A stretch of 64,000 nt of DNA from an uncultured Bacteroidota bacterium (GTDB taxonomy: Bacteria; Bacteroidota; Bacteroidia; Flavobacteriales; Flavobacteriaceae). The stretch spans positions 109,711 to 173,710 of the forward strand of contig CAJXVU010000003.1 of NCBI GenBank assembly GCA_913062555.1, read 5' to 3'. Shown here piece after piece: positions 42,201-51,037 of this stretch. Position numbers and translations under genes: made by a program. A model generated the notes under the pieces. The model was not told where the DNA came from. It did not search any database and saw only the letters and a program-made list of their open reading frames with translations. Every line of letters begins with the position of its first letter. Position 1 is the stretch's first letter.

Positions 42201-43938
42201 TTTTAGCGTTCAATATTTTACCTCTCAGGCTGATGCCGATAATAATGTGAACCCAATTGCAGGAAACTATAGCAATATTAGTAGTCCGCAGCAGATTTAC
42301 ACTAGAATTCACAATAATGCGAATACCAGTTGCTATGATACTACTTCCTTTTTTGTGGAAATATTTGATAGTCCAATTGCTAATCCTATTGCCGATATTA
42401 ATATCTGTGATGACAATAACGATGGAATTTGGTCTTTTGATTTCAGTACCCTAGATGTCCAAGTATTAGCAGAACAAAACAATGCTATATTTAGCGTTCA
42501 GTATTTCACATCTCTTGATGATGCTGACAATAACCAAAATGCTATTATTGAAAACTATAGCAATATTAATAGTTCTCAAGAGATTTTTGTGAGAATTCAC
42601 AATAATGCAAATACCAATTGCTATGATATTTCATACTTCAATATTGTGATTAATAGTGCACCTGAAGTTTTTAATTCCGAGCTATATCAATGTGACGCAG
42701 ACGAAAGTCTCGATGGTCTTGCTTTATTTAATTTATCTGAAGCCAATAACAACTTGATGGGTGGAGCTGAAAATCATACAGCTTCGTTTTTTCTTAATTT
42801 AGATGATGCTCAAAATAACACGAATGCAATAAATGCACAAGCATTTAGAAATACGGCAAATCCACAAACTATATATGTTCAAGTTATCAATAATCTAACT
42901 GGATGCAATAATATTGCTGAGTTAAGCCTCATAGTGACCTCAACAGATGCTAATGATGCATCACTTTCAAGTTGTGATAATGATGGTGTTGAAGATGGAT
43001 TTTACGATTTCGACTTGACTGCTGCTAATGCTACAATTTTAAATGGATTACCAAATACTGCAAACCTAAAATATTTTGAATCCTATGAAGATTCATTATT
43101 AGAAATTAATGAATTAGGATCCACATTTACAAATACAACTCCATATTCACAAACCATATTTGCTAGAGTTGAGAATGCAAATGCTTGTTACGGCATTTCA
43201 CAAGTAACACTTACAGTTTTTAAACTACCAAATATTGAAACTGAAGTTGAAACTTACTATTGCCTTAATTTATTTCCTGAAACCATAACTTTAGATTCAG
43301 GGATATTGGATGATACTTCTGATAATTATAAATACTTATGGTCAACGGGAGAATCAACAGAATCAATTGAAGTTAATACACCTGGTATTTATACAGTTAC
43401 TCTGATAAATGCTAATTCATGTACAAAATTAAGAAGTATTACAGTATTGCCTTCCAGTCTACCCACTATTGAAAATATTGAAGTCAAAGATGTTTCCACA
43501 AACAATACAATAACGGTCTTTGTCTCTGGAAATGGTGAATTTGAATTCTCACTAGACAATAGTGATGGTCCTTATCAAAAAAGTAACATCTTTGAGAATG
43601 TTTCCCCCGGGGCTTATACAGTTTACGTGAGAGCGATAGGTGGTTGTGGTATTATTAGTGATATGGTTTCTGTAATCGCATTTCCTAAATTTTTCACCCC
43701 TAATGATGATTCATATCATGATACCTGGCAAGTTGATGGCATCAATTCCCCATCACTATTTGAAAGTGACATCTATATTTATGATCGCTATGGTAAATTA
43801 CTTAAACAACTAAATCCTAAAGGGCCTGGATGGGATGGAACCATGAATGGCAACAAACTCCCAACTAACGATTATTGGTTTCATGTTAAGCTACAAGATG
43901 GACGAACTTTTAAAAGTCACTTCACTTTAAAACGCTAA
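39211..43938 (+). CDS. T9SS type B sorting domain-containing giant protein with seven 96-residue repeats (paralog 2, 1575 residues)
   Basis: It has the same architecture as the preceding gene: signal peptide (1-18), propeller-like N-terminal domain, beta repeats, Ig-like region and type B sorting domain (FPKFFTPNDDSYHDTW ... LPTNDYWFHVKLQDGR). Seven tandem 96-residue repeats (nucleotides 40645-42657) carry ICDDNNDATWSFDF, FSVQYFTSQADADNN and SSPQQIYTRIHNNAN; two diverged repeats follow. Paralog 1 has only two such units, and the length difference (473 residues) is close to five units (480). The N- and C-termini are highly similar between paralogs, which points to tandem gene duplication followed by repeat expansion. 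Each repeat has an acidic CDD motif that may bind calcium (inference). Confidence 0.93.
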   Translation: MKKVLLALILLTSLNGLAQEQVANWYFGQGAGIRFDIDTGVVTSVNDGQLNTLEGCTSISDENGDLLLYTDGSTVYNKNHQVMQNGTGLFGSSSATQSAIVIPAPKNTDLFYIFTVDTSVGDNTNYGLNYSIIDITLNGGLGAVTTKNTNLLAHCSEKITAVLKDCSSESIWVITFASADGSVNPFNTYHAFEVSTTGVNTTSVASTFPQISETLADNDYRGQLKVAPDGSSIASANMSGSLYFHDFNTDTGVVSNQLPLIINSNSASPYGVEFSPNSELLYIHSSNDTTYNGSASIHQSTLTQFNLQAADIQASEYTVDQRQLYRGSLQLGPNGKIYRALSANYLTGLPYLGVINNPNAIGAACDYQHDAVSLSPNLSTQGLPPFIQSIINNQIEIDIIQNSINNSELSLCVGETYTLSYDNIANATYNWYKDDVLLTESDFDLIITEPGNYKLIINTESITCDTLEGIVNVTYVEVPVANSINNVSICDDNNNDTWSFDFSILDTQVLATQSATTYSVQYFTSQADADNNQNAITGSYSNISSPQQIYTRIHNNANTSCYDTTSFYVEVFDSPAANSIADINICDDNNDATWSFDFSILDVQVLAEQNNAIFSVQYFTSQADADNNQNAITGNYNNISSPQQIYTRIHNNANTSCYDTTSFYVEVFDSPTANPIVDINICDDNNDATWSFDFSTLDVQVLAEQNNAIFSVQYFTSQADADNNVNPITGNYSNISSPQQIYTRIHNNANTGCYDTTSFFVTVFNSLIANSIADIIICDDNNDDTWYFDFSSLDAQVLAERSNTAFSVQYFTSQADADNNMNPITEYYSNINSPQQIYSRIHNNAYTNCFDTTSFSIAIYDNPIANPIADINICDDNNDATWSFDFSTLDTQVLAEQNNAIFSVQYFTSQADADNNVNPITGNYNNISSPQQIYTRIHNNANAGCYDTASFSIAVFDSPIANPIADINICDDNNDATWSFDFSTLDVQVLATQSATTFSVQYFTSQADADNNVNPIAGNYSNISSPQQIYTRIHNNANTSCYDTTSFFVEIFDSPIANPIADINICDDNNDGIWSFDFSTLDVQVLAEQNNAIFSVQYFTSLDDADNNQNAIIENYSNINSSQEIFVRIHNNANTNCYDISYFNIVINSAPEVFNSELYQCDADESLDGLALFNLSEANNNLMGGAENHTASFFLNLDDAQNNTNAINAQAFRNTANPQTIYVQVINNLTGCNNIAELSLIVTSTDANDASLSSCDNDGVEDGFYDFDLTAANATILNGLPNTANLKYFESYEDSLLEINELGSTFTNTTPYSQTIFARVENANACYGISQVTLTVFKLPNIETEVETYYCLNLFPETITLDSGILDDTSDNYKYLWSTGESTESIEVNTPGIYTVTLINANSCTKLRSITVLPSSLPTIENIEVKDVSTNNTITVFVSGNGEFEFSLDNSDGPYQKSNIFENVSPGAYTVYVRAIGGCGIISDMVSVIAFPKFFTPNDDSYHDTWQVDGINSPSLFESDIYIYDRYGKLLKQLNPKGPGWDGTMNGNKLPTNDYWFHVKLQDGRTFKSHFTLKR
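40645..42657 (+). repeat. seven in-frame tandem repeats of 288 bases
   Basis: Units start at 40645, 40933, 41221, 41509, 41797, 42085 and 42373; six are exactly 288 bases and the last is 285. DNA similarity is high and uneven: units 1 and 6 share the ATQSATT segment, most others have AEQNNAI; units 1, 2 and 7 have NQNA, others NVNP or NMNP. Such mosaic variation suggests recombination between units. Confidence 0.93.
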
Positions 43939-44022
43939 ATTAGCTTGAAATCAAATTCATTCCATCCCTATAAAGATGTGATACATTACTTAGAATTGGC
44001 ATAAATCCTACAGATTAGTGCG

Positions 44023-44070
44023 TTTCATCGATTTTTTTTGTATTTAATCTATTTTTTATGTAATTTCATC
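44023..44070 (+). promoter_or_regulatory. direct-repeat site TTTCATC-N13-TTTAATC-N14-TTTCATC
   Basis: TTTCATC at 44023-44029, TTTAATC at 44043-44049 and a third TTTCATC at 44064-44070, spaced 20 and 21 bases. It aligns with the site at 38947-38973 including flanking AGTG upstream and AGAAACCCAAAT downstream. It is a candidate binding site for a LytTR-type regulator controlling the third giant gene. Confidence 0.5.
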
Positions 44071-44093
44071 CTCAAGAAACCCAAATTAAAAAA

Positions 44094-44128
44094 TTAAGAC
44101 GCTCAAAACCCAATTTTGAACGTCTTAA
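44094..44128 (+). promoter_or_regulatory. strong hairpin 9 bases before the start codon of the third giant gene
   Basis: TTAAGACG (44094-44101) pairs with CGTCTTAA (44121-44128) and, after one mismatch, TCAAAA (44103-44108) pairs with TTTTGA (44114-44119) around loop CCCAA. The stem ends 9 bases before the ATG at 44138. Placement suggests translational or mRNA-stability control, although a terminator of upstream transcription cannot be excluded. Confidence 0.55.
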
Positions 44129-44137
44129 AAAATATCG

Positions 44138-47100
44138 ATGAAAAGGCTAACCTACCTTATTGTACTTATCTGTTTATGTGCTATCAATACCAGCATAGCG
44201 CAAATTGTAGCTGTTGACAACAACATCTCTGCACATGCATTAATTCAAAATAACTTAGCTGAAGGCTGTGTTGAAATTTCAAATATTTCATCAAGCATCA
44301 ATGGGTCTATCAATGGATTTTCAAGTTTTGGTTATTTTGAAAGAGGCACCTCTAACTTTCCTTTTGAAAATGGAATAATGCTCTCAACAGGTAATGCAAG
44401 CTCTGGAGGAAACGCCATTAATTCGAGCATTTTAAACGATGGTGAAGTTGATTGGGGAACAGACACAGATTTAGAAACTGCTTTAGGAATTACCAATACA
44501 TTAAATGCGACTTCTATTGAATTTGACTTTGTTTCAGTATCAAACCTTATACAGTTTAATTACATCCTTGCTTCTGAAGAATACTTTGCAAATTTCCCCT
44601 GTGACTATTCAGACGGATTCGCATTTTTAATAAAACGAACAGGAACTAATGATCCTTATATCAATATTGCCTTAATTCCCGGAACAAATACCCCTGTAAA
44701 CACCAATACCGTTCATGATGAAATTGTTGGCTTTTGTCCTGCCGAAAGTCAACAATTTTTTGACGGTTACGGTATGGGAGATACCAATTATAATGGTAGA
44801 ACAACCGAACTTACAGCTACAGCTAATATCGTTCCTAATGTTCAATATCATATCAAGTTGGTTATTGCCGACCAAAATGATGAAAATTATGATTCGGCAG
44901 TATTTATTCAAGGAAATAGTTTCAACCCCACTGTAGACTTAGGTCAAGATGTATCTACCTGCGCACAAAATTATATACTTAATGGTGATATTCAAAATCC
45001 TTTAGCAAGTTATAAATGGTATCAAGACGGCGTACTTCTTTCAGGGGAAACCGGTACAAATCTTAGTGTAACAACATCAGGTGATTATAAAGTAGAAATT
45101 ATAATTCCTTTAAGTAATTCAGACTGTTTTATAGAAGATACTATTAGTGTTTCGATTGACTCAGAGCAATCTGCGGCTCCAATTTCAGATTATCAGGTTT
45201 GCGATGATAGTAGTCGTGATGGCATCGAAACCTTTGTGCTATCTATCAAAAATTCGGAAGTTTTAAATGCTGTCCCACAAGGCAATTATAGCATCTCCTA
45301 CCACCTAAGCGATGAAGATGCTCAAAATAACACCAATGTCATTATAGGGCCAATTCAAAACACTATAAGCCCTCAACCCATTTATGTGAGAATTGAAGAT
45401 ACTGATAATGGTTGCTTGGCATATACAAACTTTAACCTTATTGTTCTTGAACTTCCAGAAATAACTACTCCTGCAGATTTAATATTATGTGACGATAATA
45501 TCGCAGATGGATCCACAACAATGGATTTAACCTTAACAGATGATGAAATAACCAATGGAAACACGAACTTATTTGTAAGCTATCATTATTCTCAAAATGA
45601 TGCTGATAGTGGCAATAATCCAATTGCTTCTCCTTATGTAAATACAAATCCGACTGAAACCATTTATGTACGTGTTTATGCTCCTGATTCGGGTTGTTAT
45701 AGCTCAACCACTTTAAATATAGAAGTGATCGCTAATCCTGTTGTAAACGTTAATGTTGCACCATTAAATGCCTGTGTAAGTACTTCGTTTTCCAATTTCA
45801 ACTTGACCGATGTCATTTCAGATGTACTTCAAGGATTAACAGGTGTTACTACAACATTCCATATCACAGATCAGGATGCTCAAACAGGTGAAAATCCAAT
45901 TGCTGATGAAACCAATTTTGAAAATACGCTTGCCAATGTTCAAACCATTTATTTAAGAGTTGTTGATGACAACACAGGCTGTGCTACTGTTGTTCCTTTT
46001 CAAATTCATACAAACTTATTAGTTACCGGAACTTTTATTCATAACTTTTTTACTTGTGATGACGACAGTGGAGATGGTGTTGCTCCTTTTAACTTATTAA
46101 GTATTGGCGCACAAATCATAAATAACATAAGTAATGTTAGCATCACTTTCTATGAGTCCCAAACAGATCTCAATAATAATACTAACCCAATTAATCAAAA
46201 TGTCCCATATATTGTAAACTCGAGCCCCAAATTATTGTATCTAAAACTTGAATCTCCAGATTGTGAATATATCTCAGAAATAAATCTACTGATTAGTCCA
46301 CCAATTTTATTGGCAAATATAGACCCAATTGATTATTGTGATACTGATGATGACGGCTTGACCTCTATAGACCTCTCAGAGTTTGACACGCTAGTTTCCA
46401 ATAGCCTCGATAATGTTTCAGTGCGTTATTTTACTAATAACACATCTGCTAATAACAATACAAATGCCCTAAATCAATTTTATACAAACACAAGTAACCC
46501 CCAAACCTTATACGCAAGGGTAACTTCTACAAATACATCATGCTATAACACTATAGCGTTTGATATTAATGTTATTCCTGCGCCCACAGTTAACTCACCC
46601 ATCGAAATTATAATTTGTGATGATGATCAAGATGGATTTTCTAGTCTTAATTTAAATGACATAACACCAAGTATAGTAGCAGATACGACAAATTTACTAA
46701 TAAGCTTTCACAGATCTCTAAACGATTTAAATAATAATCAAAACGCAATCTCCACTCCGATGGCATATAACGCCGACACTCAAACAATTTTTACTCGAGT
46801 TGAAAGCACAATAACTGGCTGTTATGCAACTGCACAAATTAATATTATTATTAATACATTACCTGACTTTACAGAAATATCAAATTTTCAAAACTGTGAA
46901 AATGACAATGATCAAACCACGACATTCCTGTTAAACACTAAAGATCCCGAAATATTAAACAATCAATCTGGAAAAGAAGTGCTCTATTTTGAGACCCAAA
47001 TAGATGCAATTAATAGAACAAATAGTATAAATAAAAACCTCGATTATACAAATTTAAGCAACCCTCAAACAATTTATACAAGAGTAGAGAATAATACGGA

Positions 47101-48964
47101 TCAAGATTGTTTTGGTGTGTCCTCATTTATCTTAGAGGTTGGCTCGGTTCCTTTATTTAATCCTCCAACAACATTTGCGATTTGTGATGATATCTCAAAT
47201 GATGGTTTTGAAACTTTTAATTTGAACGATAAAATCATTGAGATGTCTCAGGGCATTCCTGAAAACCTAAGTATTAGATTCTATACATCATTTACAGACG
47301 CAGAAAATTTACAAAATGAAATCGCATTAGATTACACAAATATTATCAATCCGCAGCAAATCTATGCACGAGTTGAAAATGGTAACTTTTGTCACGCAAT
47401 TGCCGAATTTGGACTTAATGTTATTCAGGTCCCAACAGTTAATCTTCCTTCCGCTATGGTGACCTGTGATGATGATTATGATGGTATTTCATTTTTCGAC
47501 CTTAGCACCTCTGAACTACAAATATTAGATGTTAGAAATAATGATATCATAGTTACATACTTTGAAACTCTTGAAGAATTAGAAGGCAATACAAATGAAA
47601 TACTAAGCCCAAAAAACTATAATAACATAAGTAATCCACAAACGGTTTATGTGAAAGTAAAAAATACGATTTCCGACTGTTTTGTTTCAGTGGCCTTAGA
47701 ATTAATGGTGAACCTCCCTCCCGTTATTAATGCCATTGAACCTATTGAAATTTGTGATAATAATAGCCAAACTTATAATCTAACAGAAGCCATAAATCTA
47801 TTAATAACCAATACATCAAATATCACGGTAACATTTTTTCACAATAATGCCGATGCAATCTCTAATCAAAATGAAATTGGAAATACGTATACCTATGATA
47901 GTCCAAATAAAACTATATCCCTTAGAGCAACAGACAATAGTTCAGGATGTTATGCTATTTCTTCGTTTGATTTAATAGTCCACCCAAATCCAATTGCAAA
48001 CACAGTTGCCGATTTAGAAAAATGTGATGACGATTATAATTTTGAACAATATTTCGATTTATCACAACAGACCCCAATTATTTTAGGTACACAAAACCCC
48101 AATCAATTTACAGTAAGTTATCATGAAATTTTAAATGATGCGATGGATAGTGAAAATAAAATTGAAAATTTAAACTACAATGCCATTGATGGACAAGAAA
48201 TATTTATACGGATTGAAAACAATACAACATTCTGTTACAATATAACTTCATTTTTCACCATAGTAAACAGGAAACCTGTTGTTGATATCCCTCAACAAGT
48301 CATTTGTCTAGATAATTTTCCACTGACAGTAATTGCGGGAGAAATTGTTGATGGTGATAGTTATTTATGGTCTACTAATGAGACGACATCAGAAATTGAC
48401 ATTCGAGTAATTGGTGATTATTGGGTTACCGTTACAACTGCTTATGGTTGTGAAACAACATCAACATTTAATGTAATTGAATCTGAACAAGCAACCATTG
48501 AAACAACTGAAACTATTGATTTTACCAATCCAAACAATATCACAGTAACCATTAGTGGTATTGGAAATTACATGTACATTTTAGACGATGGTGTTCCTCA
48601 AGAACACAATATATTTACTAATGTTTCAATTGGATATCACATCTTAACGATAATAGATTTAAATGGTTGTGCTGAAATATCAAAAGAAGTAATTGTAGTC
48701 GATACCCCAAAATTTTTCACTCCAAATGGTGATGGGTACTTTGATACTTGGCATATTACTGGCGTTGAAACTCTAGAGGGGACTACCATTAATATCTACG
48801 ATCGATACGGTAAACAAATGACCTATTTAACTTCGTCTTCAACAGGATGGGATGGCACATATAATGGTCATCTGATGCCTTCTAACGATTATTGGTATGT
48901 TGCTAATGTAAAAAAGGGAGATCAAGAATTTCAATTAAAAGGCCATTTCGCCTTAAAACGCTAG
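44138..48964 (+). CDS. choice-of-anchor L and T9SS type B sorting domain giant protein (1608 residues)
   Basis: A signal peptide (residues 1-21, ending SIAQ) precedes a choice-of-anchor L domain (about 30-265: GIMLSTGNA, FNYILASEEYF, FPCDYSDGFAF, KLVIADQNDENYDSAVFI). About eleven beta repeats of 90-95 residues follow, each starting with a Cys-Asp-Asp-type motif (ICDDDQDG, TCDDDYDG, YCDTDDDG). The type B sorting domain is at the end (TPKFFTPNGDGYFDTWHI ... LMPSNDYWYV). Repeats are more diverged than in paralog 2, so this looks older. Proteins of this architecture are exported by T9SS to the surface or medium; an adhesive role is inference. Confidence 0.93.
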   Translation: MKRLTYLIVLICLCAINTSIAQIVAVDNNISAHALIQNNLAEGCVEISNISSSINGSINGFSSFGYFERGTSNFPFENGIMLSTGNASSGGNAINSSILNDGEVDWGTDTDLETALGITNTLNATSIEFDFVSVSNLIQFNYILASEEYFANFPCDYSDGFAFLIKRTGTNDPYINIALIPGTNTPVNTNTVHDEIVGFCPAESQQFFDGYGMGDTNYNGRTTELTATANIVPNVQYHIKLVIADQNDENYDSAVFIQGNSFNPTVDLGQDVSTCAQNYILNGDIQNPLASYKWYQDGVLLSGETGTNLSVTTSGDYKVEIIIPLSNSDCFIEDTISVSIDSEQSAAPISDYQVCDDSSRDGIETFVLSIKNSEVLNAVPQGNYSISYHLSDEDAQNNTNVIIGPIQNTISPQPIYVRIEDTDNGCLAYTNFNLIVLELPEITTPADLILCDDNIADGSTTMDLTLTDDEITNGNTNLFVSYHYSQNDADSGNNPIASPYVNTNPTETIYVRVYAPDSGCYSSTTLNIEVIANPVVNVNVAPLNACVSTSFSNFNLTDVISDVLQGLTGVTTTFHITDQDAQTGENPIADETNFENTLANVQTIYLRVVDDNTGCATVVPFQIHTNLLVTGTFIHNFFTCDDDSGDGVAPFNLLSIGAQIINNISNVSITFYESQTDLNNNTNPINQNVPYIVNSSPKLLYLKLESPDCEYISEINLLISPPILLANIDPIDYCDTDDDGLTSIDLSEFDTLVSNSLDNVSVRYFTNNTSANNNTNALNQFYTNTSNPQTLYARVTSTNTSCYNTIAFDINVIPAPTVNSPIEIIICDDDQDGFSSLNLNDITPSIVADTTNLLISFHRSLNDLNNNQNAISTPMAYNADTQTIFTRVESTITGCYATAQINIIINTLPDFTEISNFQNCENDNDQTTTFLLNTKDPEILNNQSGKEVLYFETQIDAINRTNSINKNLDYTNLSNPQTIYTRVENNTDQDCFGVSSFILEVGSVPLFNPPTTFAICDDISNDGFETFNLNDKIIEMSQGIPENLSIRFYTSFTDAENLQNEIALDYTNIINPQQIYARVENGNFCHAIAEFGLNVIQVPTVNLPSAMVTCDDDYDGISFFDLSTSELQILDVRNNDIIVTYFETLEELEGNTNEILSPKNYNNISNPQTVYVKVKNTISDCFVSVALELMVNLPPVINAIEPIEICDNNSQTYNLTEAINLLITNTSNITVTFFHNNADAISNQNEIGNTYTYDSPNKTISLRATDNSSGCYAISSFDLIVHPNPIANTVADLEKCDDDYNFEQYFDLSQQTPIILGTQNPNQFTVSYHEILNDAMDSENKIENLNYNAIDGQEIFIRIENNTTFCYNITSFFTIVNRKPVVDIPQQVICLDNFPLTVIAGEIVDGDSYLWSTNETTSEIDIRVIGDYWVTVTTAYGCETTSTFNVIESEQATIETTETIDFTNPNNITVTISGIGNYMYILDDGVPQEHNIFTNVSIGYHILTIIDLNGCAEISKEVIVVDTPKFFTPNGDGYFDTWHITGVETLEGTTINIYDRYGKQMTYLTSSSTGWDGTYNGHLMPSNDYWYVANVKKGDQEFQLKGHFALKR

Positions 48965-48997
48965 TTATTAATTAACACAAGATTATTACGATGCTTT

Positions 48998-49028
48998 TTG
49001 TACGATTACTACATTTCTATTAGATTTG
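48998..49028 (+). promoter_or_regulatory. uvrB promoter predicting a leaderless or nearly leaderless mRNA
   Basis: TTG at 48998-49000, 20 bases, then TAGATTTG at 49021-49028. The -7 element ends only 4 bases before the uvrB ATG (49033), so transcription would start at or next to the A of the start codon. Confidence 0.55.
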
Positions 49029-49032
49029 TAAA

Positions 49033-51036
49033 ATGCGTTTTAAAATTGAATCTGAATTTAGTCCAACTGGTGACCAACCTGGAGCTATCAAGCAACTTAC
49101 TAAGGGAATTAACTCAAATGAAAAATACCAAACTCTCCTTGGTGTTACTGGATCTGGAAAAACATTCACGGTAGCCAATGTTATTGAAGAAGTACAAAAA
49201 CCGACACTTGTTTTAGCTCATAACAAAACTTTAGCAGCTCAATTATATTCAGAGTTCAAACAATTTTTTCCTAACAATGCCGTGGAATATTTTGTTTCCT
49301 ATTACGATTACTACCAGCCAGAGGCTTATATTCCAGTTTCGGGCGTTTTCATTGAGAAAGATTTATCTATAAATGAAGAAATTGAGAAGATGCGATTAAG
49401 CGCTACTTCTTCCCTACTCTCGGGACGTCGTGATGTTTTGGTTGTTGCCTCTGTTTCTTGTATTTATGGTATTGGAAACCCTGTTGAGTTTCAAAAAAAT
49501 GTGATTACTTTAGAAAAAAATCAGGTGATTTCACGTACAAAATTACTGCATCGCTTAGTACAAAGTTTATATTCTCGTACTGAAGCTGAATTTAATCATG
49601 GTAATTTTAGAATAAAGGGTGATACCGTAGATATTTTTCCTAGTTATGCAGATGATGCATTTAGAATTCACTTCTTTGGTGATGAAATTGAAGACATTGA
49701 AGCTTTTAATGTTCAAACAAATAAGGTCATAGAAAACCACGACCGACTTACAATTTATCCGGCTAATATGTTTGTAACCTCTCCTGATGTTTTACAAAAT
49801 GCAATTAGTCATATTCAAGATGACCTTGTAAAACAGCATGATTATTTTAAAGAAATTGGCAAACATTTGGAAGCAAAACGCCTTAAGGAACGCACGGAAT
49901 TTGATTTAGAAATGATTCGTGAATTAGGCTATTGTTCTGGTATTGAAAATTATTCACGCTATTTGGATGGACGAACACCTGGATCACGGCCCTTCTGTTT
50001 ATTAGATTATTTTCCTGATGATTATTTAATGGTTGTTGATGAAAGCCATGTTACAGTGTCCCAGGTACATGCTATGTATGGCGGGGATAGAAGTCGTAAA
50101 GAAAACCTTGTTGAGTATGGTTTTCGATTGCCAGCTGCCATGGATAATAGACCTTTAAAATTTGAAGAATTTGAAGCAATTCAAAACCAAGTTATTTATG
50201 TGAGTGCTACTCCTGCCGATTACGAATTAGAAAAAACAGATGGGGTATTTGTGGAACAAGTCATTAGACCCACAGGGTTATTAGACCCTATTATTGAGGT
50301 ACGACCGAGTTTAAACCAAATTGATGATTTAATAGAAGAAATCCAATTGCGTGTTGAAAAAGACGAACGTACACTTGTAACAACCCTAACAAAGCGCATG
50401 GCAGAAGAACTCACCAAATATTTGAGTCGAATTCAGATAAGGTGCCGTTATATTCATAGTGATGTGGATACCTTAGAACGAGTCGAAATTATGCAGGATC
50501 TTCGCAAAGGCATATTTGATGTATTAGTTGGCGTAAACCTATTGAGAGAAGGATTAGATTTGCCTGAAGTGTCTCTTGTTGCAATTCTAGATGCCGACAA
50601 AGAAGGGTTCTTACGTTCTGCCAGAGCTCTAACGCAAACCGTAGGACGTGCTGCAAGACATTTGAATGGTAAAGCAATTATGTATGCCGATAAAATTACA
50701 AAGAGCATGCAAAAAACAATTGATGAAACTGATTATCGTCGAGAAAAGCAAATTAATTATAACACCGAACATAATATTACACCAAAAGCCATAAATAAGA
50801 GTCTAAATAGTGCGCTCACAAAAAATTCAGTAAGTAGCTACTATTATGAGCTTGAAGCACAAAAAGCAGCAGAGCCCGAAAGTGAATATTTAACAAAACC
50901 CGAATTAGAAAATAAAATTAAGATCAGACGAAAACTCATGGAACAAGCAGCCAAGGAACTAGATTTCATCTTAGCAGCAAAGCTAAGAGATGAAATAAAG
51001 GGATACCAGGCTAAATTAATTGAGTTAAAAGTTTAG
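49033..51036 (+). CDS. uvrB: excinuclease ABC subunit UvrB
   Basis: The 667-residue DNA damage-recognition helicase of nucleotide excision repair has Walker A GVTGSGKT (residues 37-44), the beta-hairpin YYDYYQPEAYIP (about 91-102), Walker B VVDESH, helicase motifs GVNLLREGLDLPEVSLV and QTVGRAARH, and a C-terminal UVR domain (AKELDFILAAKLRDEIKGY) that binds UvrC. The length is full. The start ATG agrees with the conserved N-terminus FSPTGDQP. The stop is 1 base from the stop of the convergent TerB-like gene with no terminator between. Confidence 0.98.
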   Translation: MRFKIESEFSPTGDQPGAIKQLTKGINSNEKYQTLLGVTGSGKTFTVANVIEEVQKPTLVLAHNKTLAAQLYSEFKQFFPNNAVEYFVSYYDYYQPEAYIPVSGVFIEKDLSINEEIEKMRLSATSSLLSGRRDVLVVASVSCIYGIGNPVEFQKNVITLEKNQVISRTKLLHRLVQSLYSRTEAEFNHGNFRIKGDTVDIFPSYADDAFRIHFFGDEIEDIEAFNVQTNKVIENHDRLTIYPANMFVTSPDVLQNAISHIQDDLVKQHDYFKEIGKHLEAKRLKERTEFDLEMIRELGYCSGIENYSRYLDGRTPGSRPFCLLDYFPDDYLMVVDESHVTVSQVHAMYGGDRSRKENLVEYGFRLPAAMDNRPLKFEEFEAIQNQVIYVSATPADYELEKTDGVFVEQVIRPTGLLDPIIEVRPSLNQIDDLIEEIQLRVEKDERTLVTTLTKRMAEELTKYLSRIQIRCRYIHSDVDTLERVEIMQDLRKGIFDVLVGVNLLREGLDLPEVSLVAILDADKEGFLRSARALTQTVGRAARHLNGKAIMYADKITKSMQKTIDETDYRREKQINYNTEHNITPKAINKSLNSALTKNSVSSYYYELEAQKAAEPESEYLTKPELENKIKIRRKLMEQAAKELDFILAAKLRDEIKGYQAKLIELKV

Positions 51037-51037
51037 T

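Noticed and set aside
40645..42657. Regular direct repeats that could be taken for a CRISPR-like or satellite array.
   Set aside because: Units are 288 bases, in one open frame and encode 96-residue protein repeats of a sorting-domain protein; no spacers or cas genes.
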